Shown here: one piece after another, positions 32,798-40,666 of the stretch
Layout of the letters: the number at the start of each line of letters is the position of its first letter
How positions within the stretch are numbered: position 1 is the stretch's first letter
Source: an uncultured Bacteroidales bacterium
GTDB taxonomy: Bacteria; Bacteroidota; Bacteroidia; Bacteroidales; Bacteroidaceae
Assembly (NCBI GenBank): GCA_902779845.1
Contig: CACZCZ010000021.1
Coordinates: forward strand, 1-41,305
Direction of reading: 5' to 3'
DNA length: 41,305 nt
Notes under the pieces: generated by a model
What the model was told of the DNA's origin: nothing
Database searches by the model: none
The model's input: the letters and a program-made list of their open reading frames with translations, nothing else
Program-made: the position numbers and the translations under genes

Positions 32798-34299
32798 AGA
32801 AATCACTCCTCTCCCTTCTCCTCTGTCTCGCTGCCATCTCGGCTTTCGCACAGGCTTCTTTCCACCAACGTCCCAAGCTGGTCGTGGGCATTGTTGTCGA
32901 TCAGATGCGATGGGAGTATCTCGACCGCTACTACGACCAGTTCTGCGAAACCGGTTTCCGCAGGATGATAGACAACGGCTATTCGTGCAACAACTGTCTG
33001 ATTAACTACGTCCCCACAATCACCGCCATCGGCCATGCCTCGGTCTATACCGGTGCTACGCCGGCTTTCCATGGAATCTGCGGCAACAACTTCCTCATCG
33101 ATGGCCGCAAAGTCTATTGTTGTGAGGACTCCACCGTGCAGACCGTAGGCAGCAAGAGCAAGAAGGGTAAAATGTCACCCCACTACATGCTGGGCACCAC
33201 CATTGGCGACCAGCTGCGCCTGCACACCGACTTCCGTTCGCGTGTCATCGGAATCAGCTACAAGGACCGTGCAGCCATCCTGCCTGCTGGCCATGCAGCC
33301 AATGCAGCCTACTGGCTGGACACAGACAACAACTGCTTCGTCAGCAGCACCTACTACATGGAAGAACTGCCCTTCTGGGCATTCGAGCACAACAACCTGA
33401 TGGCCGAGAACGAAGCCGTCCGCAAGGCTGGCAAGGACATCGGACTCACCACCCTCTGCGGCACCGTTATCACTGATATGGCCATTGCTGCTATCCAGGG
33501 TGAACTCTTGGGACAGGGCGCAGAAACGGATATGTTGTGCGTCAGCTATTCACAGACCGATGTGATTGGACACCGCTGGGGCACACGCGGCGAGCACACC
33601 GATGAGGCCTACCTCGCTTTGGACAGCGAACTCAGCCGCCTTTTCGAAGCGCTGGACGAGAATGTGGGTCGTGGCAACTACCTGGCCTTCCTCACCGCCG
33701 ATCATGGCGCAGCGCACAACAAGCAGTTCCTGCGCGACCACCATCTGCCTACAGGCGAGTGGAACGAGCCGGGGATGCGCGACCAGGCGGAGGCTTTCGT
33801 GCGCGGTCGCTTCGGCAATGCCAAGCCCGTCATTCAGGCTGAACACAGCTATCGCTTCTACCTCGATCGTGATGCTATTGCGGCACAGAGCCTCGACTAT
33901 CATCAGGTGAAGGCCTCTCTCATGGAGTTCTTCCGCACGGCACCCCATGTCAGCTTCGTCGTCGATTTCGAGAACGCAGCCACTCAGCCCCTGCCCGCCC
34001 TCCTGCGCGACCGTGCGCTCATGGGTTATCATCCTCGTCGCTCAGGTGACATCCTTGTTATCTGTGATCCGGATTGCTACTCCCAGTCCTCGTGGCTCGC
34101 GAAAGAGGGCACCACACACGGCCAGTGGAACCCCTACGACGCCCACATCCCGCTCCTCTTCTACGGATGGAAGATTCCGCAGGGCGCCACCTCGCGTGAG
34201 GTTCACATCACCGACATAGCTCCCACCGTATGTCAGCTGCTGCACATCCAGCAACCTACAGCCTGTGTGGGCGAAGCCATCACGGAAATCACAAAGTAA
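32794..34299 (+). CDS. PafA-like alkaline phosphatase/phosphodiesterase superfamily enzyme
   Basis: The 501-residue secreted protein begins with the signal peptide MKKSLLSLLLCLAAISAFAQ. All active-site blocks of PafA-type phosphatases are visible. They are VDQMRWEY (metal Asp), PTITAIGHASVYTG (Thr nucleophile), GICGNNF (Asn), SYKDRAAI (Lys and Arg), SYSQTDVIGHRWG (Asp, His), LTADHG (Asp, His) and THGQWNPYDAHIPL (His). Such periplasmic enzymes release phosphate from monoesters and lack the Ser nucleophile of classical PhoA. It is coupled to the AI-2E family gene by an ATGA overlap and followed by two hairpins before pckA. No Pho box was recognised. Confidence 0.9.
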   Translation: MKKSLLSLLLCLAAISAFAQASFHQRPKLVVGIVVDQMRWEYLDRYYDQFCETGFRRMIDNGYSCNNCLINYVPTITAIGHASVYTGATPAFHGICGNNFLIDGRKVYCCEDSTVQTVGSKSKKGKMSPHYMLGTTIGDQLRLHTDFRSRVIGISYKDRAAILPAGHAANAAYWLDTDNNCFVSSTYYMEELPFWAFEHNNLMAENEAVRKAGKDIGLTTLCGTVITDMAIAAIQGELLGQGAETDMLCVSYSQTDVIGHRWGTRGEHTDEAYLALDSELSRLFEALDENVGRGNYLAFLTADHGAAHNKQFLRDHHLPTGEWNEPGMRDQAEAFVRGRFGNAKPVIQAEHSYRFYLDRDAIAAQSLDYHQVKASLMEFFRTAPHVSFVVDFENAATQPLPALLRDRALMGYHPRRSGDILVICDPDCYSQSSWLAKEGTTHGQWNPYDAHIPLLFYGWKIPQGATSREVHITDIAPTVCQLLHIQQPTACVGEAITEITK

Positions 34300-34312
34300 G
34301 AGAATCGCCGCT

Positions 34313-34336
34313 TTTTGCCACGTGAAATTGGCAAAA
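34313..34336 (+). terminator. Hairpin after the phosphatase gene
   Basis: TTTTGCCA (34313-34320) pairs perfectly with TGGCAAAA (34329-34336) around an 8-nt loop, 14 nt after the stop codon. No T-run follows. Confidence 0.5.
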
Positions 34337-34363
34337 GTGCAAATGAAAGATAAAAGTTAAGGG

Positions 34364-34392
34364 GGCGCAAAGAAATTTTGCGCCTTTCTTTT
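34364..34392 (+). terminator. Rho-independent terminator upstream of pckA
   Basis: GGCGCAAA (34364-34371) pairs with TTTGCGCC (34377-34384) around a 5-nt loop, followed by TTTCTTTT. This is a canonical terminator separating the phosphatase unit from pckA. Confidence 0.75.
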
Positions 34393-34413
34393 CGTTACGT
34401 CAAAAGAAAGAAC

Positions 34414-34421
34414 TACTTTTG
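34414..34421 (+). promoter_or_regulatory. -7 box of pckA
   Basis: TACTTTTG matches TAnnTTTG. TTTC about 20 nt upstream is a weak -33 element overlapping the terminator T-run. The leader to the ATG is about 75 nt. Confidence 0.6.
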
Positions 34422-34426
34422 CAACG

Positions 34427-34453
34427 CCGTAGGGTAGGACTATGTCCTAACGG
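34427..34453 (+). other. Leader hairpin of pckA
   Basis: CCGT and ACGG enclose TAGGAC-TAT-GTCCTA, giving a bulged stem directly downstream of the inferred transcription start. The GGAC-N3-GTCC core resembles the palindrome before the coiled-coil lipoprotein gene. The role is unknown; a regulator site or an mRNA-stabilising hairpin are options. Confidence 0.5.
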
Positions 34454-34503
34454 CATTTGTTTATCGTTCATTTTCATTATTAATTCTTAAAACTTATACG
34501 CCC

Positions 34504-36126
34504 ATGGCAAAGTTTGACAGCTCCGTTCTGGAGCAGTATGGCATCAAAGGTTCTACCGTGATTGCCTACAACCCCTCTTACGAGACTCTCTTCGAGGAGG
34601 AGACAAAAGCTGGTTTGGAAGGTTTCGAGGTTGGTCAGCAGACCGAGCTCGGTGCCGTGAATGTGATGACCGGTATCTTCACCGGCCGTTCGCCCAAGGA
34701 CAAGTACATCGTTGATGACGCTCAGAGCCACGACAAGGTGTGGTGGACATCTGAGGCCTACAAGAACGACAACCACCCCATGAGCGAAGAGGTCTGGGCA
34801 CAGGTCAAGGACATCGCCACGAAGGAGCTCTCCGGCAAGAAGCTCTATGTTGTGGATGCCTTCTGTGGTGCCAACGAGGCTACTCACCTCGCCGTCCGCT
34901 TCATCCTCGAGGTGGCTTGGCAGGCTCACTTCATCAAGAACATGTTCATCCAGCCCACCGAGGCTGAGCTGGCTAACTTCAAGCCCAACTTCGTCATCTA
35001 CAACGCTTCCAAGGCTAAGGTTGAGAACTACAAGGAGCTCGGCCTCAACAGCGAGACTTGCGTGGCCTTCAACACCACCAGCCGCGAGCAGGTCATCATC
35101 AACACATGGTACGGCGGCGAGATGAAGAAGGGTATGTTCTCCATGCAGAACTACTACCTGCCCCTCCAGGGTATCGCCAGCATGCACTGCTCTGCTAACA
35201 CCGACATGGAAGGCAAGAACACCGCTATCTTCTTCGGTCTCTCCGGCACAGGTAAGACCACCCTCTCCACCGACCCGAAGCGCTTGCTCATCGGCGACGA
35301 CGAGCACGGATGGGACGACGAGGGCGTCTTCAACCTCGAAGGCGGCTGCTACGCTAAGGTCATCAACCTCAGCAAGGAGAACGAGCCCGACATCTACGGC
35401 GCCATCAAGCGCAACGCTCTCCTCGAGAACGTCACCGTGGATAAGGACGGCAAGATCGACTTCGCCGACAAGAGCGTGACTGAGAACACCCGCGTCAGCT
35501 ATCCCATCGAGCACATCGAGAAGATTGTGAAGAAGGTCAACGGCAAGAGCGCCGGTCCCGATGCCAAGAACGTCATCTTCCTCAGCGCCGACGCTTTCGG
35601 CGTGCTGCCCCCCGTGAGCATCCTCACCCCCGAGCAGACGAAGTACTACTTCCTCAGCGGCTTCACCGCTAAGCTCGCCGGCACAGAGCGCGGCATCACA
35701 GAGCCCACGCCCACCTTCAGCGCTTGCTTCGGCCAGGCATTCCTGGAGCTGCATCCCACGAAGTACGCCGAGGAGCTCGTGAAGAAGATGGAGAAGAGCG
35801 GCGCCAAGGCTTATCTGGTCAACACTGGCTGGAACGGCACTGGCAAGCGCATCAGCATCCCCGACACCCGCGGTATCATCGACGCTATCCTCGATGGCAG
35901 CATCCTGAAGGCTCCCACCAAGAAGATTCCTTACTTCGACTTCGAGGTGCCCACAGCTCTGCCCAACGTGAACCCCGCCATCCTCGATCCTCGCGACACG
36001 TATGCCAGCGCCAGCGAGTGGGAAGAGAAGGCTAAGGACCTTGCCGCACGCTTCATCAAGAACTTCGGCAAGTACACCACCAACGATGCCGGTAAGGCTC
36101 TCGTGGCTGCCGGTCCGAAGCTCTAA
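34504..36126 (+). CDS. pckA: Phosphoenolpyruvate carboxykinase (ATP)
   Basis: PckA interconverts oxaloacetate and phosphoenolpyruvate with ATP/ADP. In Bacteroidales it works mainly as a CO2-fixing, ATP-producing step towards succinate. The P-loop [11 protein letters not shown] is near residue 247, and substrate residues in TGRSPKDKY and the metal-binding region [13 protein letters not shown] are intact. [12 protein letters not shown] and ISIPDTR are near the C terminus. The 540-residue length is normal. Codon use is strongly biased to a few codons (AAG, AAC, GCT), typical of a highly expressed gene. It is flanked by strong terminators on both sides, so it is monocistronic. Confidence 0.96.
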   Translation: MAKFDSSVLEQYGIKGSTVIAYNPSYETLFEEETKAGLEGFEVGQQTELGAVNVMTGIFTGRSPKDKYIVDDAQSHDKVWWTSEAYKNDNHPMSEEVWAQVKDIATKELSGKKLYVVDAFCGANEATHLAVRFILEVAWQAHFIKNMFIQPTEAELANFKPNFVIYNASKAKVENYKELGLNSETCVAFNTTSREQVIINTWYGGEMKKGMFSMQNYYLPLQGIASMHCSANTDMEGKNTAIFFGLSGTGKTTLSTDPKRLLIGDDEHGWDDEGVFNLEGGCYAKVINLSKENEPDIYGAIKRNALLENVTVDKDGKIDFADKSVTENTRVSYPIEHIEKIVKKVNGKSAGPDAKNVIFLSADAFGVLPPVSILTPEQTKYYFLSGFTAKLAGTERGITEPTPTFSACFGQAFLELHPTKYAEELVKKMEKSGAKAYLVNTGWNGTGKRISIPDTRGIIDAILDGSILKAPTKKIPYFDFEVPTALPNVNPAILDPRDTYASASEWEEKAKDLAARFIKNFGKYTTNDAGKALVAAGPKL

Positions 36127-36161
36127 TCAGCATTCGCATTACCGCGTTATAACGCTTAATG

Positions 36162-36198
36162 AGGGCTGTGTCATTCGCTTGACACAGCCCTTTCTTTT
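36162..36198 (+). terminator. Strong rho-independent terminator of pckA
   Basis: AGGGCTGTGTCA (36162-36173) pairs perfectly over 12 bp with TGACACAGCCCT (36180-36191) around the loop TTCGCT, followed by TTCTTTT. Confidence 0.9.
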
Positions 36199-36400
36199 CC
36201 TCCTTCACCGCACCCTCCTCCTTCGCCCCTTCATTCTCTTTTGCCGCTCCTTCCTTCTTGCCACTCCCTCCTCCTTTGCTTCTCTTTCCTTCTTGCCACC
36301 CCCTCCTCCTTCGCCCCTTCATTCTCTTTTGCTGCTCCATTCTTCTTTGTCACCTCATCCTCCTCTTTTTCCGCATTACTCCTGCTTCTCCTTTGCCTCG
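36199..36400. repeat. Pyrimidine-rich tract with a 38-nt direct repeat
   Basis: About 200 nt of the plus strand are almost purely C and T. Positions 36213-36250 and 36301-36338 are direct repeats differing at one inner base and the last base, 88 nt apart. The open frame on the opposite strand (Lys/Glu/Gly-rich) is an artefact of this composition. No gene is seen. Confidence 0.75.
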
Positions 36401-36439
36401 TCATAGGCCCTTTCGCGTGTGACCTATATTGAAATAGAT

Positions 36440-36502
36440 TTTCTCATGTATGAGAAACGTTTTTCTCACAGGTGAGAAAATGTTTTCTCACAGGTGAGAA
36501 AA
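36440..36502. promoter_or_regulatory. Three phased TTTCTCAC/GTGAGAAA palindromes
   Basis: Two identical 20-bp palindromes TTTTCTCACAGGTGAGAAAA lie at 36461-36480 and 36483-36502. A related 18-bp palindrome TTTCTCATGTATGAGAAA lies at 36440-36457. The three centres are exactly 22 bp apart, about two helical turns. That phasing suggests cooperative binding of a dimeric protein, although a repeat origin is possible because the half-site resembles GTGAAAA. It lies between two converging genes, not in an obvious promoter. Confidence 0.5.
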
Positions 36503-36526
36503 ACGGATGCACCATAGGGATAAAGC

Positions 36527-36568
36527 AAATCCCGCGTGTGGAAATCGGCTTTACCACACGCGGGATTT
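36527..36568. terminator. 15-bp perfect hairpin after the polysaccharide kinase gene
   Basis: AAATCCCGCGTGTGG (36527-36541) pairs perfectly with CCACACGCGGGATTT (36554-36568) around a 12-nt loop. It lies 18 nt after the stop codon of the minus-strand kinase gene. A/T ends on both sides allow bidirectional termination. Confidence 0.8.
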
Positions 36569-36586
36569 GATGAATGATGATAATCT

Positions 36587-39022
36587 TTAGGATTTCTTCT
36601 TGTTGCGTTTCTTGTCGGCTTCGCTGTCGTTGTAGCCGTAGCCATAGCCATAACCGTAGCCATAACCATAGCCGTAGCCGTAACCATAGCGGCCATAACC
36701 GTAGCCGTAGCCGTAGTGCTTCTTCTCCAACTTGGTGTCGTTGATGATGATGCAGAGGCGGTTGAACTTGTTCTCCTTGTGGAGGCGTTCCAGCTCGGGC
36801 AGGTAGCGACGGTCGATCTTACCCTGACGGATGACATAGAGGGTCACATCGGCTATGCGGTTGACGATACCGGCATCGGCAACAACCTGAGCAGGCACAT
36901 TGTCAACGACGATGTAGTCGTAGATCTTCTTCAGTTCTTCTATCAGGAGATCCAGACGGTCGCTCATCAGCAACTCTGAGGGGTTCGGAGGTGTGATGCC
37001 GGCCGGCAACATATCTACGTTGTACTCGGGGCACTCGGGGTAGCAGATGCGTGTGACATCGTCAATGGCGCCGCTGAGGAATGAGGTCAAGCCATCGCGG
37101 TGAGTAGAACCGGAGAGCTTACTGGTTGTACGCTTACGGATGTCGGTATCGACGAGGACAACCTTCTTACCTGCCATACCCAGTGTCACTGCGAAGTTAC
37201 GTGAGATGAACGTCTTACCCTCACCAGGCATCGTGGAGGTGAACATCATGACGCGGGCATCCTTCTGGATGAAGTTCAGGCTGAAGCGGAGCATACGGAA
37301 GGCTTCGTTCAGGGTGTCGGTCTTTTGGTCGCCCACGAGAATCTCGGAGTCGCTGATGCCTTCCTTGCGGTGAGGAATCTCGCCCAGCACGGGAATCGTG
37401 GTGGCGGCCTCGACGTCCTTACGTCCGCGGATGCTCATGTTGAGCAGGTTGCGGATGTGGAAGTAGGCGAAGGGTAAGGCGATACCTATCAACAGCGCTA
37501 CAAGCAGGATAATCCTGCTCTTCGGTGAAATGGGGGCATTGGAGCCGAAGGGCTGTTCCACGATGCGGATGTTGGCCTCGGTGACAGCCAGCTGAAGGGC
37601 GGTCTCCTCGCGCTTGTTGAGCAGGTAGGTGTAGAGGGTTTCCTTGATGGCCTGCTGGCGTGTGATGTCCAACGCCTGCTTCTCCTTGGAAGGCACGGAG
37701 GTGATGCGCTGGTTGATGCGGTTCTCTTCCTGCTGTGCTCGACGCAACTGTACATTCAGCGAGGTGAGATAAGCCTGAGTCGAGGAGATGATGGTCTGGC
37801 GCATCTGGTGCAGGTTCGTATTGATCTGGGTGAACTTGGGGCTGTTCTCGCCCGTGTTGGCAGCCAGACGGTTGCGCTCCAGCATCAGTGTGTTGTATGC
37901 CTGGATTTGTGACTGGATAGCGCCATCGGTGAGACCTACAAGTGTGGGGATGAGGTCGTTGCCCTTGGATTTGTCCTTCAATTCCGTCAGCAGGTACTGT
38001 ACCACACCAATCTGCGACTCCAGCTGGATGCTGCGTTGCAGGGCCTGGTTACTCTGCTGCAGGTAGATGTTGGCATCACCCTGCACATCCACAATCTTAT
38101 TGCTCTGCTTGAAGCTTGCCATCCGGCTCTCTACATCGTTCAGGTCTTTGCTGATGAGTTGGATGCGCTCGTTGATGAAGGCCGCAGTGCTCTCGGCGAT
38201 GATGTTCTTATCGTCAATAATGCTCTGCTTGTACGCTTCGAGTACAGCGCTCAGGATGTCCTCGGCGCGGCGGATGTTCGTGTCCGTGCAGGTGAGGGCC
38301 ACAAGTGTGCTCTGCTTGCTTAGGGTGCTGGTCTTGAGTGAACCACCATAGGCTCCTGCGGCAGCTGTAATCGTGTAACGGGTGAGCTGAATCTCCTTGC
38401 CGTCGAACTGCTTCAGGTAGAGCTCGTTGGGAATCAGCACCACGGTGCCGCAGTAGGGCACGGCCACGGAGTCGCCGAAGTTCACCGTCTTGTCGAAGTC
38501 GATTTCTGTCTTCACATCTGCGTGCTGAACCTCATATATACGCGCTTTATTGCCATTGATGGCTACGCGGAAGGTGAAGGGACGTGAGGTCTCAATGGAG
38601 TCGAACTCGGCTGTGAAGGGCTTCACGTCGTAGAGGTTGAGTGTCTTCAGGTTGTTGTGATAACCATAGTTGATATCCAGCTTCAGCTTGCGCACCACTT
38701 CCTTCATGAGCTGGTGGCTCTGCAGGATATACACCTCATTCTCCACGCTCGTTCCCATCATGACACCGTTGAGCTGCATCAATGCGTCGTTGCCAGTGGC
38801 ACGACGACCGCGGCCATCGTCGTCCTTCACCAACATCACAGCCTGACGCTGGTAGATCTTGGGCTGCGTAGCCAAATAGAGTCGGCCTAAAGCCACACAA
38901 ATGATGGCCGAGACCACAAACCATTTCCAGTTATAGACAAAGATGTCGAGGATATCGCGCAAGGACAGCATGCTCTCTGTCTCTTGCTGTTGTTCGGTCT
39001 GAATCGTTGTTGTATTATCCAT
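36587..39022 (-). CDS. Polysaccharide co-polymerase/tyrosine autokinase (Wzc type)
   Basis: The 811-residue inner-membrane protein has a Wzz domain bounded by two membrane helices: WFVVSAIICVALGRLYLAT near the N terminus and IILLVALLIGIALPFAYFHI before the kinase. The periplasmic coiled coil carries ERNRLAANTGENSPKF. The BY-kinase domain has Walker A STMPGEGKTF (near residue 602), Walker A' VVLVDTDIRK (near 622) and Walker B YIVVDNVPA (near 707). The usual C-terminal tyrosine cluster is replaced by an extraordinary YG repeat with 14 tyrosines (about residues 769-798), broken by one Arg, then a basic end. It controls chain length and export of capsule or exopolysaccharide together with the adjacent export protein, 2 nt upstream. 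Confidence 0.92.
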   Translation of the reverse strand: MDNTTTIQTEQQQETESMLSLRDILDIFVYNWKWFVVSAIICVALGRLYLATQPKIYQRQAVMLVKDDDGRGRRATGNDALMQLNGVMMGTSVENEVYILQSHQLMKEVVRKLKLDINYGYHNNLKTLNLYDVKPFTAEFDSIETSRPFTFRVAINGNKARIYEVQHADVKTEIDFDKTVNFGDSVAVPYCGTVVLIPNELYLKQFDGKEIQLTRYTITAAAGAYGGSLKTSTLSKQSTLVALTCTDTNIRRAEDILSAVLEAYKQSIIDDKNIIAESTAAFINERIQLISKDLNDVESRMASFKQSNKIVDVQGDANIYLQQSNQALQRSIQLESQIGVVQYLLTELKDKSKGNDLIPTLVGLTDGAIQSQIQAYNTLMLERNRLAANTGENSPKFTQINTNLHQMRQTIISSTQAYLTSLNVQLRRAQQEENRINQRITSVPSKEKQALDITRQQAIKETLYTYLLNKREETALQLAVTEANIRIVEQPFGSNAPISPKSRIILLVALLIGIALPFAYFHIRNLLNMSIRGRKDVEAATTIPVLGEIPHRKEGISDSEILVGDQKTDTLNEAFRMLRFSLNFIQKDARVMMFTSTMPGEGKTFISRNFAVTLGMAGKKVVLVDTDIRKRTTSKLSGSTHRDGLTSFLSGAIDDVTRICYPECPEYNVDMLPAGITPPNPSELLMSDRLDLLIEELKKIYDYIVVDNVPAQVVADAGIVNRIADVTLYVIRQGKIDRRYLPELERLHKENKFNRLCIIINDTKLEKKHYGYGYGYGRYGYGYGYGYGYGYGYGYGYNDSEADKKRNKKKS

Positions 39023-39024
39023 AG

Positions 39025-39861
39025 TTATTTCCGTGATAGCGAGAGAACAAATGATGTTAAGCTTATTACTAAACTGAGCACTGTAGATCCTACGCCAAGG
39101 AATGTGTAGGCTGTACTTCCTTTCACGCGCACAGCTTTGTTTGGTGAAACGTAAATGACATCATTCTGCTGTAGATAGTATGCAGGTGAATTGAAGACAC
39201 TGGCTTGGTTTCGCAAATCAACCTCAAACGTTTGACGTTTACCGTTTTCCTCACGCACGATGAGAACTGGCGCACGTTTGCCGGTGTTGTGAAGATCGCC
39301 GGCACGGCCAATTGCCTCTAACAATGTTAATCGCTCACCTGTGAAAGTCTGCACACCAGGATTTGCCACATCGCCCAGAACAGTGACCTTGAAGCTCATG
39401 ATCTTGGTGCTCACGATAGCGTCCTTGATGCTGGCATCGTGAGTGGGCGTGCCGTTTCGGAGCATATCCTGAATCATGAGACTCACTTCGCGCGTAGTCT
39501 TACCCTGAACCTTCAACTGTCCGAAGACGGGGAATGAAATCTCGCCGTTCTGGTTTACGGTGAAATAGACGACACCAGATCTTGTGACTGCAGTTGATGA
39601 TGTACCGCGCTCACCAGTACCGCTACCGATCAGGGTATTGTTATTGAACGGGGCAATCAACTCGGGATCCTGTGAAGTCACAGAGATGGCTAACTCGTCG
39701 TCGGGCTGAATCTTCAGTTCGAAAGCCTGCTGGATTTCCTGCGGCACGACGTACACGGTGTCTGCGCCCTGCAGGTAGATGATGTGCTTGTCTGAGATGC
39801 AGCCCGTGAACATCACGGTGGCCATGAGCATCGCAAGCACCAGGGTCATGGATTTCTTCAT
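39025..39861 (-). CDS. Polysaccharide export outer-membrane lipoprotein (Wza type)
   Basis: The 278-residue protein has a lipoprotein signal (MKKSMTLVLAMLMATVMFTGC, Cys21) and a poly-export domain (YLQGADTVYVVPQEIQQAFE, then IQPDDELAISV). An SLBB domain (VTVLGDVANPGVQTFTGERL) and a C-terminal hydrophobic helix (GVGSTVLSLVISLTSFVLSL) follow. This matches short Bacteroidetes Wza homologues that form the outer-membrane exit channel. The frame is open for a further 79 codons upstream, but those run through the promoter; the ATG at 39861 gives the proper signal peptide. It is cotranscribed with the tyrosine kinase. Further glycan genes are not within the window. Confidence 0.9.
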   Translation of the reverse strand: MKKSMTLVLAMLMATVMFTGCISDKHIIYLQGADTVYVVPQEIQQAFELKIQPDDELAISVTSQDPELIAPFNNNTLIGSGTGERGTSSTAVTRSGVVYFTVNQNGEISFPVFGQLKVQGKTTREVSLMIQDMLRNGTPTHDASIKDAIVSTKIMSFKVTVLGDVANPGVQTFTGERLTLLEAIGRAGDLHNTGKRAPVLIVREENGKRQTFEVDLRNQASVFNSPAYYLQQNDVIYVSPNKAVRVKGSTAYTFLGVGSTVLSLVISLTSFVLSLSRK

Positions 39862-39905
39862 GATTCTATTTTGTCTTTTTAGGATTTTACACTCCATTTG
39901 GGCGG

Positions 39906-39913
39906 CAAAGTTA
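39906..39913 (-). promoter_or_regulatory. -7 box of the polysaccharide export operon
   Basis: On the minus strand TAACTTTG matches TAnnTTTG, 45 nt upstream of the ATG at 39861. A T-run about 23 nt upstream may act as the -33 element. Confidence 0.6.
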
Positions 39914-39922
39914 CGCAAAAAT

Positions 39923-40549
39923 ATGCAATCCGGCATAAAAAAAGTGAAAAAATGTTGGCTGGTTGCCGCAAAATGGCTACCTTGCGGCCCGAAAACCAAA
40001 AAAACGAACATTTTGAGACGTCTTTTCATCTCTATATCATTCTTTTTGTGTGTCCTATCGCAGGGCTCCTCACAACCAGCTACACGACAACGAGGCAACG
40101 CCTCTTATTATGCTGATCGCTTCCATGGTCGCCTCATGAGCAATGGAAAACCTTATCATCGCGACAGCATGACTTGCGCCCATCTGCGCTACCCCTTGGG
40201 CACATGGCTGCATGTCCGTAATCTTTCCAATGGCCGCGAGGTGAATGTGCAGGTCACAGACCGTGGCCCATACTCCCGTAAGTTCGTCATCGACCTCTCG
40301 CGAGCAGCAGCCCGGGAACTGGATATCATCACTTATGGCTTCCGTCAGGTGGAGATTACTCCGTTCATTCCCGCGCGCGTTCCTTATTTAATAGAGCCCT
40401 CCCGTGAGCGCCCGGAGTTGAGCCTGGGCTTCAGTGATGACGAGGATTTCTTCAAGCCCTACAAGATTGAGGACTCGCTGCGCGTGGTGCTGCATAACGA
40501 CACGACGCTGCTGCATCGGGTGAAGCGGATCAAGAAATTAGCTAAATAA
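39923..40549 (+). CDS. RlpA-like double-psi beta-barrel protein
   Basis: The secreted protein has a DPBB domain: GNASYYADRFHGRLMSNGK, then LGTWLHVRNLSNGREV, VTDRGPYS and FVIDLSRAAARELDII. This is the RlpA signature of septal-ring proteins and lytic transglycosylases acting on peptidoglycan. No SPOR domain follows; the C-terminal 70 residues are unassigned. The start is uncertain. The ATG at 39923 gives 208 residues with a long basic n-region. The TTG at 40013 gives a compact signal peptide (RRLFISISFFLCVLSQGSSQ), and a near-consensus -7 element (TACCTTG, 39978-39984) lies between the two. It is divergent from the polysaccharide export operon and ends at a strong terminator. Confidence 0.82.
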   Translation: MQSGIKKVKKCWLVAAKWLPCGPKTKKTNILRRLFISISFFLCVLSQGSSQPATRQRGNASYYADRFHGRLMSNGKPYHRDSMTCAHLRYPLGTWLHVRNLSNGREVNVQVTDRGPYSRKFVIDLSRAAARELDIITYGFRQVEITPFIPARVPYLIEPSRERPELSLGFSDDEDFFKPYKIEDSLRVVLHNDTTLLHRVKRIKKLAK

Positions 40550-40550
40550 C

Positions 40551-40584
40551 AAGAAAGGCGAGCCTGCTGGCTCGCCTTTCTTTT
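40551..40584. terminator. Strong hairpin terminator after the RlpA-like gene
   Basis: AAGAAAGGCGAGCC (40551-40564) pairs perfectly over 14 bp with GGCTCGCCTTTCTT (40569-40582) around TGCT, with T's following. It can act in both directions, also serving the minus-strand gene at the right edge. Confidence 0.85.
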
Positions 40585-40666
40585 CTATGATAGTTTCAGT
40601 TTATTTGACAGAAACCTTAGATACGTTTCTCACGTTCGGCCATTTGAAAGTAAACTTTCATGGCGC

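Noticed and set aside
36056-36340. Minus-strand Lys/Glu/Gly-rich open frame
   Set aside because: Produced by the polypyrimidine tract and the end of pckA; no start context and no domain.
39862-40098. Upstream extension of the Wza-type gene
   Set aside because: The extension runs through the promoter region and would bury the lipoprotein signal peptide.
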